DNA from: Ruminococcus bicirculans (ex Wegman et al. 2014)
GTDB lineage: Bacteria > Bacillota > Clostridia > Oscillospirales > Ruminococcaceae
DNA: 64,000 nucleotides
Assembly: GCF_000723465.1 (NCBI RefSeq)
Contig: NZ_HF545617.1
Coordinates: 663,624-727,623 of the forward strand
Reading direction: 5' to 3'
Under the pieces are notes generated by a model. It was not told where the DNA came from. It searched no databases and saw only the letters and a program-made list of their open reading frames with translations. Numbering within the stretch: position 1 is the first letter of the stretch; each line of letters starts with the position of its first letter. Position numbers and translations under genes: made by a program. This document shows positions 25,405 to 34,064 of this stretch, piece after piece.

Positions 25405-25433
25405 TTGACGAAAAAGAACGGCTGTGGTATACT
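25405..25433 (+). promoter_or_regulatory. Promoter of the NusG-II/Gx-transporter pair
   Basis: TTGACG at 25405 and TATACT at 25428 are spaced 17 bp, 38 bp before the GTG start. Confidence 0.75.
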
Positions 25434-25471
25434 CATAACAACAGATATACTGTAAAAAGGGGAGTGCGGCA

Positions 25472-25843
25472 GTGGTAAAAAGAAAGAATCTCACATGGGC
25501 GGCAGCTTTTGCGGCTGTTATCGCTGCGTGCCTGATATTTATTTTCCTCACAGGTGGAAAGAGCGGAGAAAATTCTGCCGAGATATATGAAAACGGCAAG
25601 CTCATAAAGACTATTTCTGACCTTTCCCCCGATAAGGAGTATTCCTTTGAGATAAAAACAGAAAACGGCACTAATACCATAACCGTTGGCGAGGGAAGCA
25701 TTTGGGTGTCTGTCGCAGATTGCTCGAACCAGACCTGTGTTCATGCAGGAAAGATATCCCACGCAGGACAGACCGTCATTTGTGCACCGCACAAGCTTGT
25801 GATAAAAATAGTCGGTGAGACCTCTGCCGACGCTGTGATATAG
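25472..25843 (+). CDS. Membrane-anchored NusG domain II protein
   Basis: The 123-residue protein starts at GTG after GGGGAG. A membrane helix (about 8-27) is followed by an extracellular NusG-II-type beta domain: Ala-Glu-Ile-Tyr-Glu-Asn-Gly-Lys-Leu-Ile-Lys-Thr, then Asp-Cys-Ser-Asn-Gln-Thr-Cys-Val-His (Cys84, Cys89, His91) and Cys104-Ala-Pro-His107. The family is not a transcription factor; it occurs beside Gx-type membrane transporters and flavin or quinone-related genes in Firmicutes. The conserved Cys and His could bind metal or form a disulfide. It lies ten bases before the Gx gene, so they probably work together. Confidence 0.8.
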   Translation: MVKRKNLTWAAAFAAVIAACLIFIFLTGGKSGENSAEIYENGKLIKTISDLSPDKEYSFEIKTENGTNTITVGEGSIWVSVADCSNQTCVHAGKISHAGQTVICAPHKLVIKIVGETSADAVI

Positions 25844-25853
25844 GGGTGGAAGC

Positions 25854-26363
25854 ATGAAGATATCAGTACAAAAAATCGCCCTTATAGGAATTTTTACCGC
25901 CTTGTCACTTATCATTTTCATGGTGGAGGCACAATTCCCTGTTATGCCCATAGGCGGCATGAAGCTTGGGCTTGCAAATATCGTCACAATGACAGCAATG
26001 CTTTTTATCGGCAGAAAAGAGGCAGGCTTGGTACTGCTTTTGAGGATAATCCTTGCGGCAGGACTTTACGGAACTGTGGTGAGCTTTGCGTTCTCACTCA
26101 CAGGCGGAATTTTAGCGTATCTCGCCATGTGCATTGCGGTTTCGAGAGTTGGTGAAAACCAGCTTTGGGTGACATCAGTTTTTGGTGGCTTTTTCCATAA
26201 CATAGGTCAGCTTTGTGCGGCGGCAGTGATATCAGGCACATGGGCGGTGTTCAGCCTTTTGCCTTATCTCATAATAAGCGGCATTCTCACAGGCACGCTC
26301 AATGGTCTTATCCTCCAAAGATTGTGGAAGTCGCCGCTTAGAAAATACAGCATAAAAAGATAA
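25854..26363 (+). CDS. Gx transporter family protein (ECF S-component-like)
   Basis: The 169-residue protein has five or six membrane helices and starts with the Lys-Ile-Ala-Leu-Ile-Gly-Ile-Phe-Thr-Ala-Leu pattern common to ECF substrate-binding subunits. It includes Gly-Gly-Met-Lys-Leu-Gly-Leu-Ala-Asn-Ile-Val, the signature of the Gx family, often annotated as heptaprenyl diphosphate synthase component I. I consider it a small-molecule uptake subunit that may use the ECF module at 33204-35809. The substrate is unknown. A terminator follows. Confidence 0.8.
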   Translation: MKISVQKIALIGIFTALSLIIFMVEAQFPVMPIGGMKLGLANIVTMTAMLFIGRKEAGLVLLLRIILAAGLYGTVVSFAFSLTGGILAYLAMCIAVSRVGENQLWVTSVFGGFFHNIGQLCAAAVISGTWAVFSLLPYLIISGILTGTLNGLILQRLWKSPLRKYSIKR

Positions 26364-26401
26364 CAGCGGCGTCATGGGCATACCTGATGACCGCTGTTTT
26401 G
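26362..26401 (+). terminator. Terminator of the Gx transporter gene
   Basis: AACAGCGG and CCGCTGTT (26362-26369 with 26391-26398), with an inner GTCAT/ATGAC extension, are followed by a short T run and overlap the stop codon. Confidence 0.7.
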
Positions 26402-26495
26402 TTCTATAGTCAGTTTAGCCAAAAACAGACTTTTCACAAAGTGGCATTTCTACATTTTCGCCTTGTGAGAAATAGGTGAAAACTCAGCGTTTTGC

Positions 26496-26524
26496 TTGCA
26501 TTTGACCGAAAAATATGGTATAAT
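26496..26524 (+). promoter_or_regulatory. Promoter of the ruvCAB operon
   Basis: TTGCAT at 26496 and TATAAT at 26519 are spaced 17 bp, 58 bp before the ruvC start. Confidence 0.7.
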
Positions 26525-26581
26525 TAGTTGTTATAATAGGGTCATTATAGGATAGCGTTGAAATTGAACGGAGGAGTGGAT

Positions 26582-27085
26582 TTGAGAATACTTGGTATCG
26601 ACCCGGGCTACGCCATTGTGGGATTCGGAGTGCTTGAATACAACAGCGGAAAATTCACTGTTGTTGACTACGGTGCAATAACCACTTCTTCGGATATGGA
26701 TTTCAACAGACGGCTGAAAGTCATCTATGATGATATGACTGAGATAATAACCACCTATAAGCCTGATGAAATGGGAATAGAAAAGCTTTTTTTCAATACC
26801 AATGAAAAGACCGCCATTGACGTTGCACAGGCAAGGGGAGTGACCCTGCTTCCTGCCATAATAAGAAATATTCCAATCTATGAATATACGCCTTTGCAGG
26901 TGAAATGCTCCATAGTCGGCTATGGACGTGCCGAGAAAAAGCAGGTGCAGGAAATGACAAAGACCATGCTTCATCTTAAAGCTATCCCAAAGCCTGATGA
27001 TACAGCGGACGCAGTGGCTATCGCTATAACTCACGGGCTTTCGGTGAACACAAGGCGTGTTATGAAAAATTTTGAGGAGAAATAA
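26582..27085 (+). CDS. ruvC: Holliday junction resolvase RuvC
   Basis: RuvC cuts Holliday junctions symmetrically after branch migration by RuvAB. I place the start at TTG 26582, where GGAGGAG stands five bases upstream and the product opens Met-Arg-Ile-Leu-Gly-Ile-Asp-Pro-Gly, the standard RuvC start with the first catalytic Asp. The second acidic residue is in Ile-Glu-Lys-Leu-Phe-Phe, and the last pair in Asp-Asp-Thr-Ala-Asp-Ala. It is 167 residues. It is the first gene of a ruvC-ruvA-ruvB operon with no gaps over 20 bp. Confidence 0.95.
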   Translation: MRILGIDPGYAIVGFGVLEYNSGKFTVVDYGAITTSSDMDFNRRLKVIYDDMTEIITTYKPDEMGIEKLFFNTNEKTAIDVAQARGVTLLPAIIRNIPIYEYTPLQVKCSIVGYGRAEKKQVQEMTKTMLHLKAIPKPDDTADAVAIAITHGLSVNTRRVMKNFEEK

Positions 27086-27086
27086 T

Positions 27087-27686
27087 ATGATATATTCACT
27101 TAGCGGAAAGCTCGTTCATACCGAGAGCGACCTTGCCGTAATAGAATGTGCAGGCGTTGGCTATGCCTGCAAAACAACATTTTCTACCTTGCAGCAGATT
27201 GCAGGAAAAAGCGAAGTAAAGCTTTACACACATCTTGCCGTAAAGGAGGACGCGGTGGAGCTTTTCGGCTTTGCAACTAAGGAGGAGCTTAAAAGCTTCC
27301 GTATGCTCATATCTGTCAGCGGAGTAGGTCCGAAGGCAGGTCTTGCCATACTTTCAGCCTGCACTCCGTCACAGTTTGCGCTTGCGGTTGCAACAGGGGA
27401 TTCAAAGGCTTTCACAAAGATAAAGGGTATCGGTACAAAGATAGCACAAAGGATAGTCCTCGAGCTTAAGGATAAGGTGGCAAAAGAGAATACCATATCC
27501 GTCAGAGGAAATGCGGCTCAGGGCTTTGCGGCTGTTCCAAGCGAAGCTGTCGAAGAAGCTGTCACAGCCCTTGTGGTGCTTGGATATACCGAGGGCGAAG
27601 CAATGTCAGTGATATCAAAGCTTGACCCGAATTTGAGCGTTGAAGAGCTTATAAAGAAAGCCCTTATCGGACTTGCGAAATTTTGA
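27087..27686 (+). CDS. ruvA: Holliday junction branch migration protein RuvA
   Basis: RuvA is the tetrameric DNA-binding subunit that holds the four-way junction for RuvB. From the ATG at 27087 (GAGGAG seven bases upstream) it is 199 residues. The N-terminal OB fold (Ile-Tyr-Ser-Leu-Ser-Gly-Lys-Leu-Val) is followed by helix-hairpin-helix motifs (Val-Ser-Gly-Val-Gly-Pro-Lys-Ala-Gly and Ile-Lys-Gly-Ile-Gly-Thr-Lys) and a C-terminal RuvB-contact domain. It starts one base after the ruvC stop. Confidence 0.95.
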   Translation: MIYSLSGKLVHTESDLAVIECAGVGYACKTTFSTLQQIAGKSEVKLYTHLAVKEDAVELFGFATKEELKSFRMLISVSGVGPKAGLAILSACTPSQFALAVATGDSKAFTKIKGIGTKIAQRIVLELKDKVAKENTISVRGNAAQGFAAVPSEAVEEAVTALVVLGYTEGEAMSVISKLDPNLSVEELIKKALIGLAKF

Positions 27687-27702
27687 GAGGAGAACTCCAT
27701 AA

Positions 27703-28740
27703 ATGATCGAAAAAGGAGATTTTGATATAGACAGGATAGTCACCCCGAAAGAAACTCAGGCGGAAACAACTGACGATTTCGAGGTGAGCCTTAGACCTAA
27801 AACACTTGACGAGTATATCGGTCAGGAAAAGGTCAAGGAGAACCTGAAAATATATATACAAGCGGCAAAAAACAGGGGCGACAGCCTTGACCATGTTCTG
27901 CTTTACGGCCCGCCTGGTCTGGGCAAGACCACTCTTTCTGCCATAATCGCTCACGAAATGGGAGTGAATATCAGGATAACATCAGGACCTGCCATTGAAA
28001 AGCCGGGAGACCTTGCGGCTTTGCTCACAAACCTTGAAAAAGGCGACGTGCTTTTTATAGACGAGATTCACCGCCTTTCAAGACAGGTGGAGGAAGTTCT
28101 TTATCCTGCCCTTGAAGATTATGCCTTGGATATAATCATGGGCAAAGGTCCTGCGGCAAGGTCTATAAGAATCGAGCTTAACAAGTTTACCCTTATCGGA
28201 GCGACCACCAGAGCAGGCTCGCTTTCTGCACCGCTGAGAGATCGTTTTGGCGTTATCCAGCGTTTGGAGCTTTACAATACAGAACAGCTTTCCGATATCG
28301 TAAAGCGTTCCGCAGTTTTGCTTGGCGTGGCTTGTGATGATGACGGTGCAGAGGAGATAGCAAAGCGTTCAAGAGGAACGCCGAGAATAGCAAACCGCTT
28401 TTTAAGGCGTGTGCGTGATTTTGCCGAAGTCATGGGCAACGGCAGGATAACCGCAGACATTGCAAAGATAGCCCTCAACAGAATGGACGTTGACAAGCTG
28501 GGACTTGACTCTCTCGACAAACGTCTGCTGACGATGATAATAAAAGGCTATGACGGCGGCCCAGTGGGACTTGAAACCCTTGCGGCGGCTATCGGCGAGG
28601 AGTCAGTCACCATTGAGGACGTTTGCGAGCCTTATCTTATGCAGTTAGGTTTCCTATCAAAGACCCCAAGGGGACGTGTGGCGACACAGCTTGCTTACGA
28701 TCATCTGGGATTTCTCAAGGACGGACAAACGCACCTGTGA
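27703..28740 (+). CDS. ruvB: Holliday junction branch migration helicase RuvB
   Basis: RuvB is the AAA+ ring motor that pulls DNA through the RuvA-bound junction. The 345-residue protein has Walker A Gly-Pro-Pro-Gly-Leu-Gly-Lys-Thr-Thr (69-77), Walker B Leu-Phe-Ile-Asp-Glu-Ile-His, sensor Gly-Ala-Thr-Thr-Arg-Ala-Gly and the arginine-finger region Leu-Arg-Asp-Arg-Phe-Gly, and a C-terminal winged helix. It is the third gene of the operon; a composite repeat follows its stop. Confidence 0.97.
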   Translation: MIEKGDFDIDRIVTPKETQAETTDDFEVSLRPKTLDEYIGQEKVKENLKIYIQAAKNRGDSLDHVLLYGPPGLGKTTLSAIIAHEMGVNIRITSGPAIEKPGDLAALLTNLEKGDVLFIDEIHRLSRQVEEVLYPALEDYALDIIMGKGPAARSIRIELNKFTLIGATTRAGSLSAPLRDRFGVIQRLELYNTEQLSDIVKRSAVLLGVACDDDGAEEIAKRSRGTPRIANRFLRRVRDFAEVMGNGRITADIAKIALNRMDVDKLGLDSLDKRLLTMIIKGYDGGPVGLETLAAAIGEESVTIEDVCEPYLMQLGFLSKTPRGRVATQLAYDHLGFLKDGQTHL

Positions 28741-28745
28741 GCTTA

Positions 28746-28826
28746 GTGAGGAGTGAGGAGTGAGGAATTAAGGTATCGCCTAGCGGCGATGAATTTCTTG
28801 TTCTGTAGGGGCGACCTTTGGTCGCC
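28746..28826. repeat. Composite intergenic repeat, copy 1
   Basis: Three tandem GTGAGGA units (28746-28766) are followed by a TCGCC/GGCGA hairpin (28776-28789) and then GTAGGG with a GGCGACC/GGTCGCC palindrome (28810-28826). The same order of modules recurs at 54676-54780. Confidence 0.8.
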
Positions 28827-28950
28827 GTTACCGCACTTTTCTGTCTTTGATAAAAATTGTATTGGATAAATTTAATATGTGTGTTAATACAGAGTTTACA
28901 TAAATAAAAAAATAATATAGAGGTATGACCTCGAAAAGGAGCTAATTATT

Positions 28951-30294
28951 ATGGGAAGATTATTTGGAACTGACGGCGCAAGAGGAGTAGCTATTACAGA
29001 GCTTACCTGTGAGCTTGCTATGCAGATAGGCAGAGCTGCCGCAATGGTGCTCACAAAGGAAACAAACCACAAGGCTAAGATAATCATAGGCAAGGATACC
29101 CGTATCTCAGGCGACATTCTGGAGTCCGCACTGGTGGCAGGTATCTGCTCAGTTGGCGCAGACGCTCATATACTCGGTGTTGTTCCTACCCCTGCCGTTG
29201 CAATGCTTGTAAAGAAATACAACGCAGACGCAGGCGTTATGATATCCGCTTCACACAATTCTGTTGAGTTTAACGGCATAAAGCTTTTCTCTGGCACAGG
29301 CTTCAAGCTTTCTGACGAGATAGAAAACGAGATAGAAGCACTTATCCTTGACACACCTGAAAAGATAGAGCTTAAGGACGGCTGTGATATAGGTCACGTT
29401 TATTACGAAAAGGACGCAGCTTGGGATTATATCCGCTACGTTATGAAAACAGTTCAGACAGATTTCAACGGTATCCGTGTGGCTCTTGACTGTGCAAACG
29501 GCTCAGCTTCCGTGTGCGCACAGAGAATTTTCGAGGGACTTGGTGCAAAGTGCATAATGCTCAACGATAAGCCGGACGGAACGAATATAAATAAGGATTG
29601 CGGCTCAACACATATCGAGGGTCTGCAAAAGGCAGTTGTTGATAATCATTGCGATATCGGTCTTGCCTTTGACGGCGACGCTGACAGATGCCTTGCAGTT
29701 GACGAAAAGGGCGAGCTTATCGACGGTGACAAGATACTTGCTATCTTCTCAAAATATATGAAGAACATGGGTATCCTCAAAAATAATACCTGCGTTGTTA
29801 CCGTTATGACAAACCTTGGCTTCTTCAAGTATGCAAAGGCAAACGGCATCGTTGCCGCTACCACAAAGGTTGGCGACAGATACGTTCTTGAAGAAATGCT
29901 CAAGGGCGGTTATAATATAGGCGGTGAGCAGTCAGGTCATATTATTCTTCTTGACTATGCAAACACAGGCGACGGTGAGCTGACAGGTACAAAGCTTCTG
30001 ACAGTCCTCAAATGTACAGGCGAAAAGGCAAGCGAGCTTGCTTCCTGCATGGAGTGCTATCCACAGGTGCTTGTGAACGTTAAGATAACAGCAGACAAAA
30101 AGGGTATGTGGGATAAAGTCCCTGAGATAACAGACGCTATAAAGATGTATTCCGAAAAGCTTGGTGACGAGGGCAGGATACTTGTTCGTGAGTCAGGCAC
30201 AGAGCCTCTCGTTCGTGTTATGATAGAGGGCAAGAGAACAGGCATAATCACAGAATATGCACACATGATAGCGGAGCTTATCGAAAAAATGTAA
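28951..30294 (+). CDS. glmM: Phosphoglucosamine mutase (GlmM)
   Basis: GlmM converts glucosamine-6-phosphate to glucosamine-1-phosphate on the way to UDP-GlcNAc, the substrate of MurA. The 447 residues are standard. The start Gly-Arg-Leu-Phe-Gly-Thr-Asp-Gly-Ala-Arg-Gly is diagnostic; the phosphoserine loop Ile-Ser-Ala-Ser-His-Asn has Ser101, the metal site is Asp-Gly-Asp-Ala-Asp-Arg, and the C-terminal Arg-Glu-Ser-Gly-Thr-Glu-Pro binds phosphate. A good AAGGAG precedes the ATG. Confidence 0.95.
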   Translation: MGRLFGTDGARGVAITELTCELAMQIGRAAAMVLTKETNHKAKIIIGKDTRISGDILESALVAGICSVGADAHILGVVPTPAVAMLVKKYNADAGVMISASHNSVEFNGIKLFSGTGFKLSDEIENEIEALILDTPEKIELKDGCDIGHVYYEKDAAWDYIRYVMKTVQTDFNGIRVALDCANGSASVCAQRIFEGLGAKCIMLNDKPDGTNINKDCGSTHIEGLQKAVVDNHCDIGLAFDGDADRCLAVDEKGELIDGDKILAIFSKYMKNMGILKNNTCVVTVMTNLGFFKYAKANGIVAATTKVGDRYVLEEMLKGGYNIGGEQSGHIILLDYANTGDGELTGTKLLTVLKCTGEKASELASCMECYPQVLVNVKITADKKGMWDKVPEITDAIKMYSEKLGDEGRILVRESGTEPLVRVMIEGKRTGIITEYAHMIAELIEKM

Positions 30295-30303
30295 GGTGAT
30301 ATT

Positions 30304-30996
30304 TTGAAAATAGCTTTGATAAACGGTCAGAACCATAAAGGCTCTACATATCATGTAGGCAGAATGTTAGCCGATAAACTTGGCGGCGAGGTGACAGAGT
30401 TCTTCCTGCCGAGAGATTTCGGCGAGTTTTGCTGCGGCTGTACCAATTGCTTTATGAAAGGCGAAGAAAAGTGTCCTCACTATGAGAAGCTCGACCCTAT
30501 CACCAAAGCGGTGGACGAAGCAGACGTGCTGATACTTACTTCCCCTGTGTATGTCTACCACTGCACAGGCTCGATGAAAGCATGGCTCGACCATTACGGC
30601 TGGCGCTGGATAGTCCACCGCCCAGAGGAGAAAATGTTCTCAAAGCGTGCTGTGGTCATATCTACAGCCGCAGGTGCAGGCATGAAAAGCACTAACAAAG
30701 ATATGGCGGATAGCTTGTCATTCTGGGGAGTGCCTAAGATATATAAGATAGGCTTCGGCATACACGCAACGAGCTGGAGCAAGGTTTCCGACAAAATGCT
30801 TGCAAAGATAAGGAAAAAGACCGACAGCATTGCCGCAAAGCTTAAAAGCGACAGCTTTGAGCCAAAGGTCAGTGCTAAGGGCAGAATGTATTTCACTATT
30901 TTCCACTTTGCAAACAAAAAGGGCTGGAACCCTGCTGACAGTGCATATTGGCAGGCAAAGGGCTGGACGGAAAATAAAAGGCCGTGGAAAAAGTAA
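30304..30996 (+). CDS. Flavodoxin-fold NAD(P)H-dependent FMN reductase-like protein
   Basis: Translation starts at TTG after AAGGTGA, nine bases after glmM ends. The 230-residue protein has a flavodoxin-like fold: the phosphate loop Asn-Gly-Gln-Asn-His-Lys-Gly-Ser-Thr, then Thr-Ser-Pro-Val-Tyr-Val-Tyr-His. Four cysteines sit in Cys-Cys-Gly-Cys-Thr-Asn-Cys (about 39-45), as in iron-sulfur flavoproteins, although the fifth (in Lys-Cys-Pro-His) is spaced differently. It should bind FMN and pass electrons to a quinone or small acceptor. The C-terminus is Trp-rich and basic. Substrate unknown. Confidence 0.75.
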   Translation: MKIALINGQNHKGSTYHVGRMLADKLGGEVTEFFLPRDFGEFCCGCTNCFMKGEEKCPHYEKLDPITKAVDEADVLILTSPVYVYHCTGSMKAWLDHYGWRWIVHRPEEKMFSKRAVVISTAAGAGMKSTNKDMADSLSFWGVPKIYKIGFGIHATSWSKVSDKMLAKIRKKTDSIAAKLKSDSFEPKVSAKGRMYFTIFHFANKKGWNPADSAYWQAKGWTENKRPWKK

Positions 30997-31018
30997 ATTT
31001 TATATAAGGATAAAAAAT

Positions 31019-31882
31019 ATGAGAATTGCAGAAAACTGGAAAGACTATAAGATAATAGATACTTCAAGCGGCGATAAGCTTGAAAGCTGGGGCGGCAAGG
31101 TGCTTGTAAGACCTGACCCTCAGATAATCTGGAAGTCACCGAAGCGTTCTGACCTTTGGACAAAGGCAGACGGCATTTATCACCGTTCCTCAAAGGGTGG
31201 CGGCGAATGGGAATACAGAAAGCGCCTGCCTGAAAGCTGGAACATAGGCTATAAGAATTTGAAGTTTATAATCAGACCAACGGGTTTCAAGCACACAGGT
31301 CTTTTCCCTGAACAGGCTGTGAACTGGGACTTCATGGCTGATAAAATAAGAAACGCAGACAGAGAGATAAAGGTGTTAAACCTCTTTGCATACACAGGCG
31401 GAGCTACCCTTGCCTGTGCCGAAGCAGGTGCAAGCGTTTCACACGTTGACGCATCAAAGGGCATGGTGCAGTGGGCAAGAGAGAACGCCGCTGTGTCAGG
31501 GCTTTCCGATAAGCCTATTCGCTGGCTTGTAGACGATTGTGAAAAGTTCGTTCAGCGTGAGATACGCCGTGGCAAGACCTATGACGCTATCGTTATGGAT
31601 CCTCCGTCCTACGGCAGAGGACCTGGCGGAGAAATATGGAAGCTTGAAGATTGTATCTATGACCTTGTAAAGACCTGCTCAGGCGTCTTGAGCGACGAGC
31701 CGCTTTTCTTCCTGCTCAACAGCTATACCACAGGACTTTCACCCTCAGTTATGGCATATATCCTTAGAGATGTCCTCGGAACGAGGTTTGGCGGAAACGT
31801 CACGGCTGATGAGATAGGATTGCCTGTGGAGGCAACAGGCGGTGTGCTTCCATGCGGTTCAACGGCAATTTGGCAGAAATAG
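31019..31882 (+). CDS. Class I SAM-dependent rRNA methyltransferase-like protein
   Basis: The ATG at 31019 gives 287 residues beginning Met-Arg-Ile-Ala-Glu-Asn-Trp. The SAM site is Val-Leu-Asn-Leu-Phe-Ala-Tyr-Thr-Gly-Gly-Ala-Thr, and the catalytic motif is Met-Asp-Pro-Pro-Ser-Tyr-Gly-Arg-Gly. This resembles the RlmI/RlmK group of large-subunit rRNA methyltransferases, but an N-terminal PUA domain is not evident. It probably methylates ribosomal RNA; the position is not predictable. It lies 22 bp after the flavodoxin-like gene, in the same direction. Confidence 0.8.
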   Translation: MRIAENWKDYKIIDTSSGDKLESWGGKVLVRPDPQIIWKSPKRSDLWTKADGIYHRSSKGGGEWEYRKRLPESWNIGYKNLKFIIRPTGFKHTGLFPEQAVNWDFMADKIRNADREIKVLNLFAYTGGATLACAEAGASVSHVDASKGMVQWARENAAVSGLSDKPIRWLVDDCEKFVQREIRRGKTYDAIVMDPPSYGRGPGGEIWKLEDCIYDLVKTCSGVLSDEPLFFLLNSYTTGLSPSVMAYILRDVLGTRFGGNVTADEIGLPVEATGGVLPCGSTAIWQK

Positions 31883-31910
31883 CTTTGCTATAGTAAGGAA
31901 TGGTGTTCGC

Positions 31911-32807
31911 ATGAAATATACTGAGAATTATGTTTATATGTACGGCCAAATGATCTCCACCTGTTCGTTTCTTCTGGACGGTGATTTTCCAAAGGCAGAC
32001 GGAACGGCAGAGATAAAGGAAAAGTATCACCTTGTCGGTGGTGAGACCGGAACAGCGGCGGCTGTTCTTTGCAGTCTGAATGTGCCTGTAAAACTTGGCG
32101 GTACTCACCTTGGAAGCGGCAATGAAAAGCTTATAAAGAATTATTTTGCAGACAAGACTGCTGACCTTTCGGAGCTTGTAACAGAGGGTTTCGAGGGCGT
32201 GACCGACTATGTTATCATAGATAAAAATACACGCACCTGTTTTGGCGAGTGGGATAAGCTTTATTCACGTCCGGAGCCTTTTTATGAACAGCCTTCGGAG
32301 GAGTCAGTGAAAAATTCAGCCTGCGTTGCGGCTGACCCTTATTTTGGTGATAAGATAGCTGAGTATTGCGTAAAATATGGCAAGAAATACGTCACCATAG
32401 ATTGTGCCTATGACAGCTATATCAATAAGCATTGTGCAGTAAATTGCATATCTCATCAGCACCTTGATGAATATTATCCAGATAAAAGCTATGACGAGCT
32501 TTTCAGGCTTTATACAGATAATACAGACGGGCTTGTGATATTTACCCTTGGTGAAAAGGGTGCGATGTATGGCAGAAAGGGTGCTGTGCCAAAGATGTGC
32601 CCTGCATTTAAAGTAGACGTAGTGTCAACACTTGGCGCAGGGGACAGCTTTAAGGCAGGCGCTGTATATGGGCTTTATAAAGGTCTTGATGACGATACAT
32701 TGGTGAAAACAGCTTGTGCTGTGGCAGGTGCGGCGGTGGAAAAGTTCCCTATCGCACTTTATCCGCCAACAGTAAAAGATATTGAAAAGCTTATGGGCAA
32801 TATGTAG
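31911..32807 (+). CDS. PfkB-family carbohydrate or nucleoside kinase
   Basis: The ATG at 31911 gives 298 residues. The C-terminal Val-Ser-Thr-Leu-Gly-Ala-Gly-Asp-Ser-Phe carries the anion hole and catalytic Asp of the PfkB/ribokinase family, preceded by Phe-Thr-Leu-Gly-Glu-Lys-Gly-Ala. The N-terminal Gly-Gly motif is only partly conserved (Leu-Val-Gly-Gly-Glu-Thr-Gly-Thr-Ala-Ala). The substrate could be fructose, ribose, a sugar acid or a nucleoside. The TAG stop is the start of a GTAGGG palindromic repeat. Confidence 0.8.
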   Translation: MKYTENYVYMYGQMISTCSFLLDGDFPKADGTAEIKEKYHLVGGETGTAAAVLCSLNVPVKLGGTHLGSGNEKLIKNYFADKTADLSELVTEGFEGVTDYVIIDKNTRTCFGEWDKLYSRPEPFYEQPSEESVKNSACVAADPYFGDKIAEYCVKYGKKYVTIDCAYDSYINKHCAVNCISHQHLDEYYPDKSYDELFRLYTDNTDGLVIFTLGEKGAMYGRKGAVPKMCPAFKVDVVSTLGAGDSFKAGAVYGLYKGLDDDTLVKTACAVAGAAVEKFPIALYPPTVKDIEKLMGNM

Positions 32808-32823
32808 GGACGAACAGCGTTCG
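32804..32823. repeat. GTAGGG palindromic repeat
   Basis: GTAGGGA is followed by CGAAC, AGC and GTTCG (32811-32823). The TAG inside the repeat is the stop codon of the kinase gene, so the insertion or repeat touches the coding end. Confidence 0.7.
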
Positions 32824-32879
32824 CATACCCATATATTATAATAAGGTATAAACCAAAATTTCAGACAGGAGGAAAGGTT

Positions 32880-33179
32880 ATGTCTTTTGATTTTGATGAA
32901 CTTAAACACAAAGCAGGAAATATGCTTGAAAAGGGCAAAGAAAAAGCTCACGAGGCTGCTGAAAGTGAAAAGGGGCAGAAGATAAAGAGCAAAGCAGGAG
33001 AGCTGTTTGAAAAGGGAAAGGAAAAAGCCCACGAGTTCGCCGAGAGCGAAACGGGCAAAAAGGTAAAGAACAAGGCTGAAAAGCTCCTTGATAAAGGAAT
33101 AGACAAAGCCGAGAATGTTTACGAAAAGCATAAGGAAAGAAAGGCTGAACAGAAAGAACAGCCTGAAGATAAGGAATAA
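32880..33179 (+). CDS. Small charged protein with tandem helical repeats
   Basis: The 99-residue protein is built from two near-identical units of about 33 residues: Lys-Ala-Gly-x-x-x-Glu-Lys-Gly-Lys-Glu-Lys-Ala-His-Glu and again, then a third degenerate one, with a Lys/Glu-rich tail. Such 11-residue periodic amphipathic helices recall LEA, YtxH or apolipoprotein-type proteins that coat membranes or protect proteins under stress. AGGAGG precedes the ATG. It sits 24 bp before ecfA1 and is probably co-transcribed. No function is known to me. Confidence 0.7.
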   Translation: MSFDFDELKHKAGNMLEKGKEKAHEAAESEKGQKIKSKAGELFEKGKEKAHEFAESETGKKVKNKAEKLLDKGIDKAENVYEKHKERKAEQKEQPEDKE

Positions 33180-33203
33180 ACTAAATTTGGTAAGGAAAGT
33201 GAA

Positions 33204-34052
33204 ATGAGCAGTTTTATTGAAATAAAGGATCTGCACTTTTCCTATGTGAACGACCTTGAAGACCCACCTGTTAAAACGGAGGTGCTTAAAGGCATAAATC
33301 TGAACATAGAAAAAGGCGAGTTTGTGGCAGTGCTTGGTCATAACGGCTCAGGCAAATCTACACTTGCAAAGTGCATAAACGCTATAAATCTTCCTGAGTC
33401 GGGGGCTGTCTATGTGAACGGCATGGACACTTTGGACGAAAATAACCTCTTGCCTATAAGAGAAAAGGTGGGCATGGTATTCCAAAACCCTGATAACCAG
33501 ATAGTTGCAACTATCGTGGAGGAGGACGTGGCTTTCGCCCTTGAAAATATGGGCGTCGAGCCGAATGAGATACGCAGGCGTGTTGACGAGGCTCTTAAAA
33601 CCGTCGGTATGTATGAATACAGACTTCATGCACCCCATAAGCTTTCAGGCGGACAGAAACAGCGTGTGGCTATCGCAGGCATAATCGCAATGAAGCCTGA
33701 TTGTATACTTCTTGACGAGCCTACCGCCATGCTTGACCCTCACGGCAGGGACGAGGTAATGAAAACTGTCAAAATGCTCAACGAGCAGGGCGTTACTATC
33801 GTGTTGATCACCCATTATATGGAGGAAGCTGCACAGGCACAGCGTGTTGTTGTAATAGACGGTGGCGAGGTCATAATGGATAACGTTCCGAAGAAGATAT
33901 TCTCAAATGTGGAAACCATGAAAAATCTGGGACTTGACGTGCCGCAGGTGACAGAGCTTTGCTGGGAACTTAAAAAGGCAGGCTATGACATCTCCACCGA
34001 GATAATCCACGAGGACGAGTGCGTTAAGAAGCTTTATGAAATGCTTAAGTGA
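33204..34052 (+). CDS. ecfA1: Energy-coupling factor transporter ATPase EcfA1
   Basis: The 282-residue ABC ATPase carries Walker A Gly-His-Asn-Gly-Ser-Gly-Lys-Ser-Thr, signature Leu-Ser-Gly-Gly-Gln-Lys-Gln and Walker B Ile-Leu-Leu-Asp-Glu-Pro-Thr. The opening [10 protein letters not shown] is typical of CbiO/EcfA. With EcfA2 and EcfT it powers uptake by several vitamin or metal S-components (group II ECF). No S-component is in this operon, so the module serves subunits elsewhere, possibly including the Gx protein at 25854-26363. Confidence 0.92.
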   Translation: MSSFIEIKDLHFSYVNDLEDPPVKTEVLKGINLNIEKGEFVAVLGHNGSGKSTLAKCINAINLPESGAVYVNGMDTLDENNLLPIREKVGMVFQNPDNQIVATIVEEDVAFALENMGVEPNEIRRRVDEALKTVGMYEYRLHAPHKLSGGQKQRVAIAGIIAMKPDCILLDEPTAMLDPHGRDEVMKTVKMLNEQGVTIVLITHYMEEAAQAQRVVVIDGGEVIMDNVPKKIFSNVETMKNLGLDVPQVTELCWELKKAGYDISTEIIHEDECVKKLYEMLK

Positions 34053-34064
34053 TAGGGAGTAACA

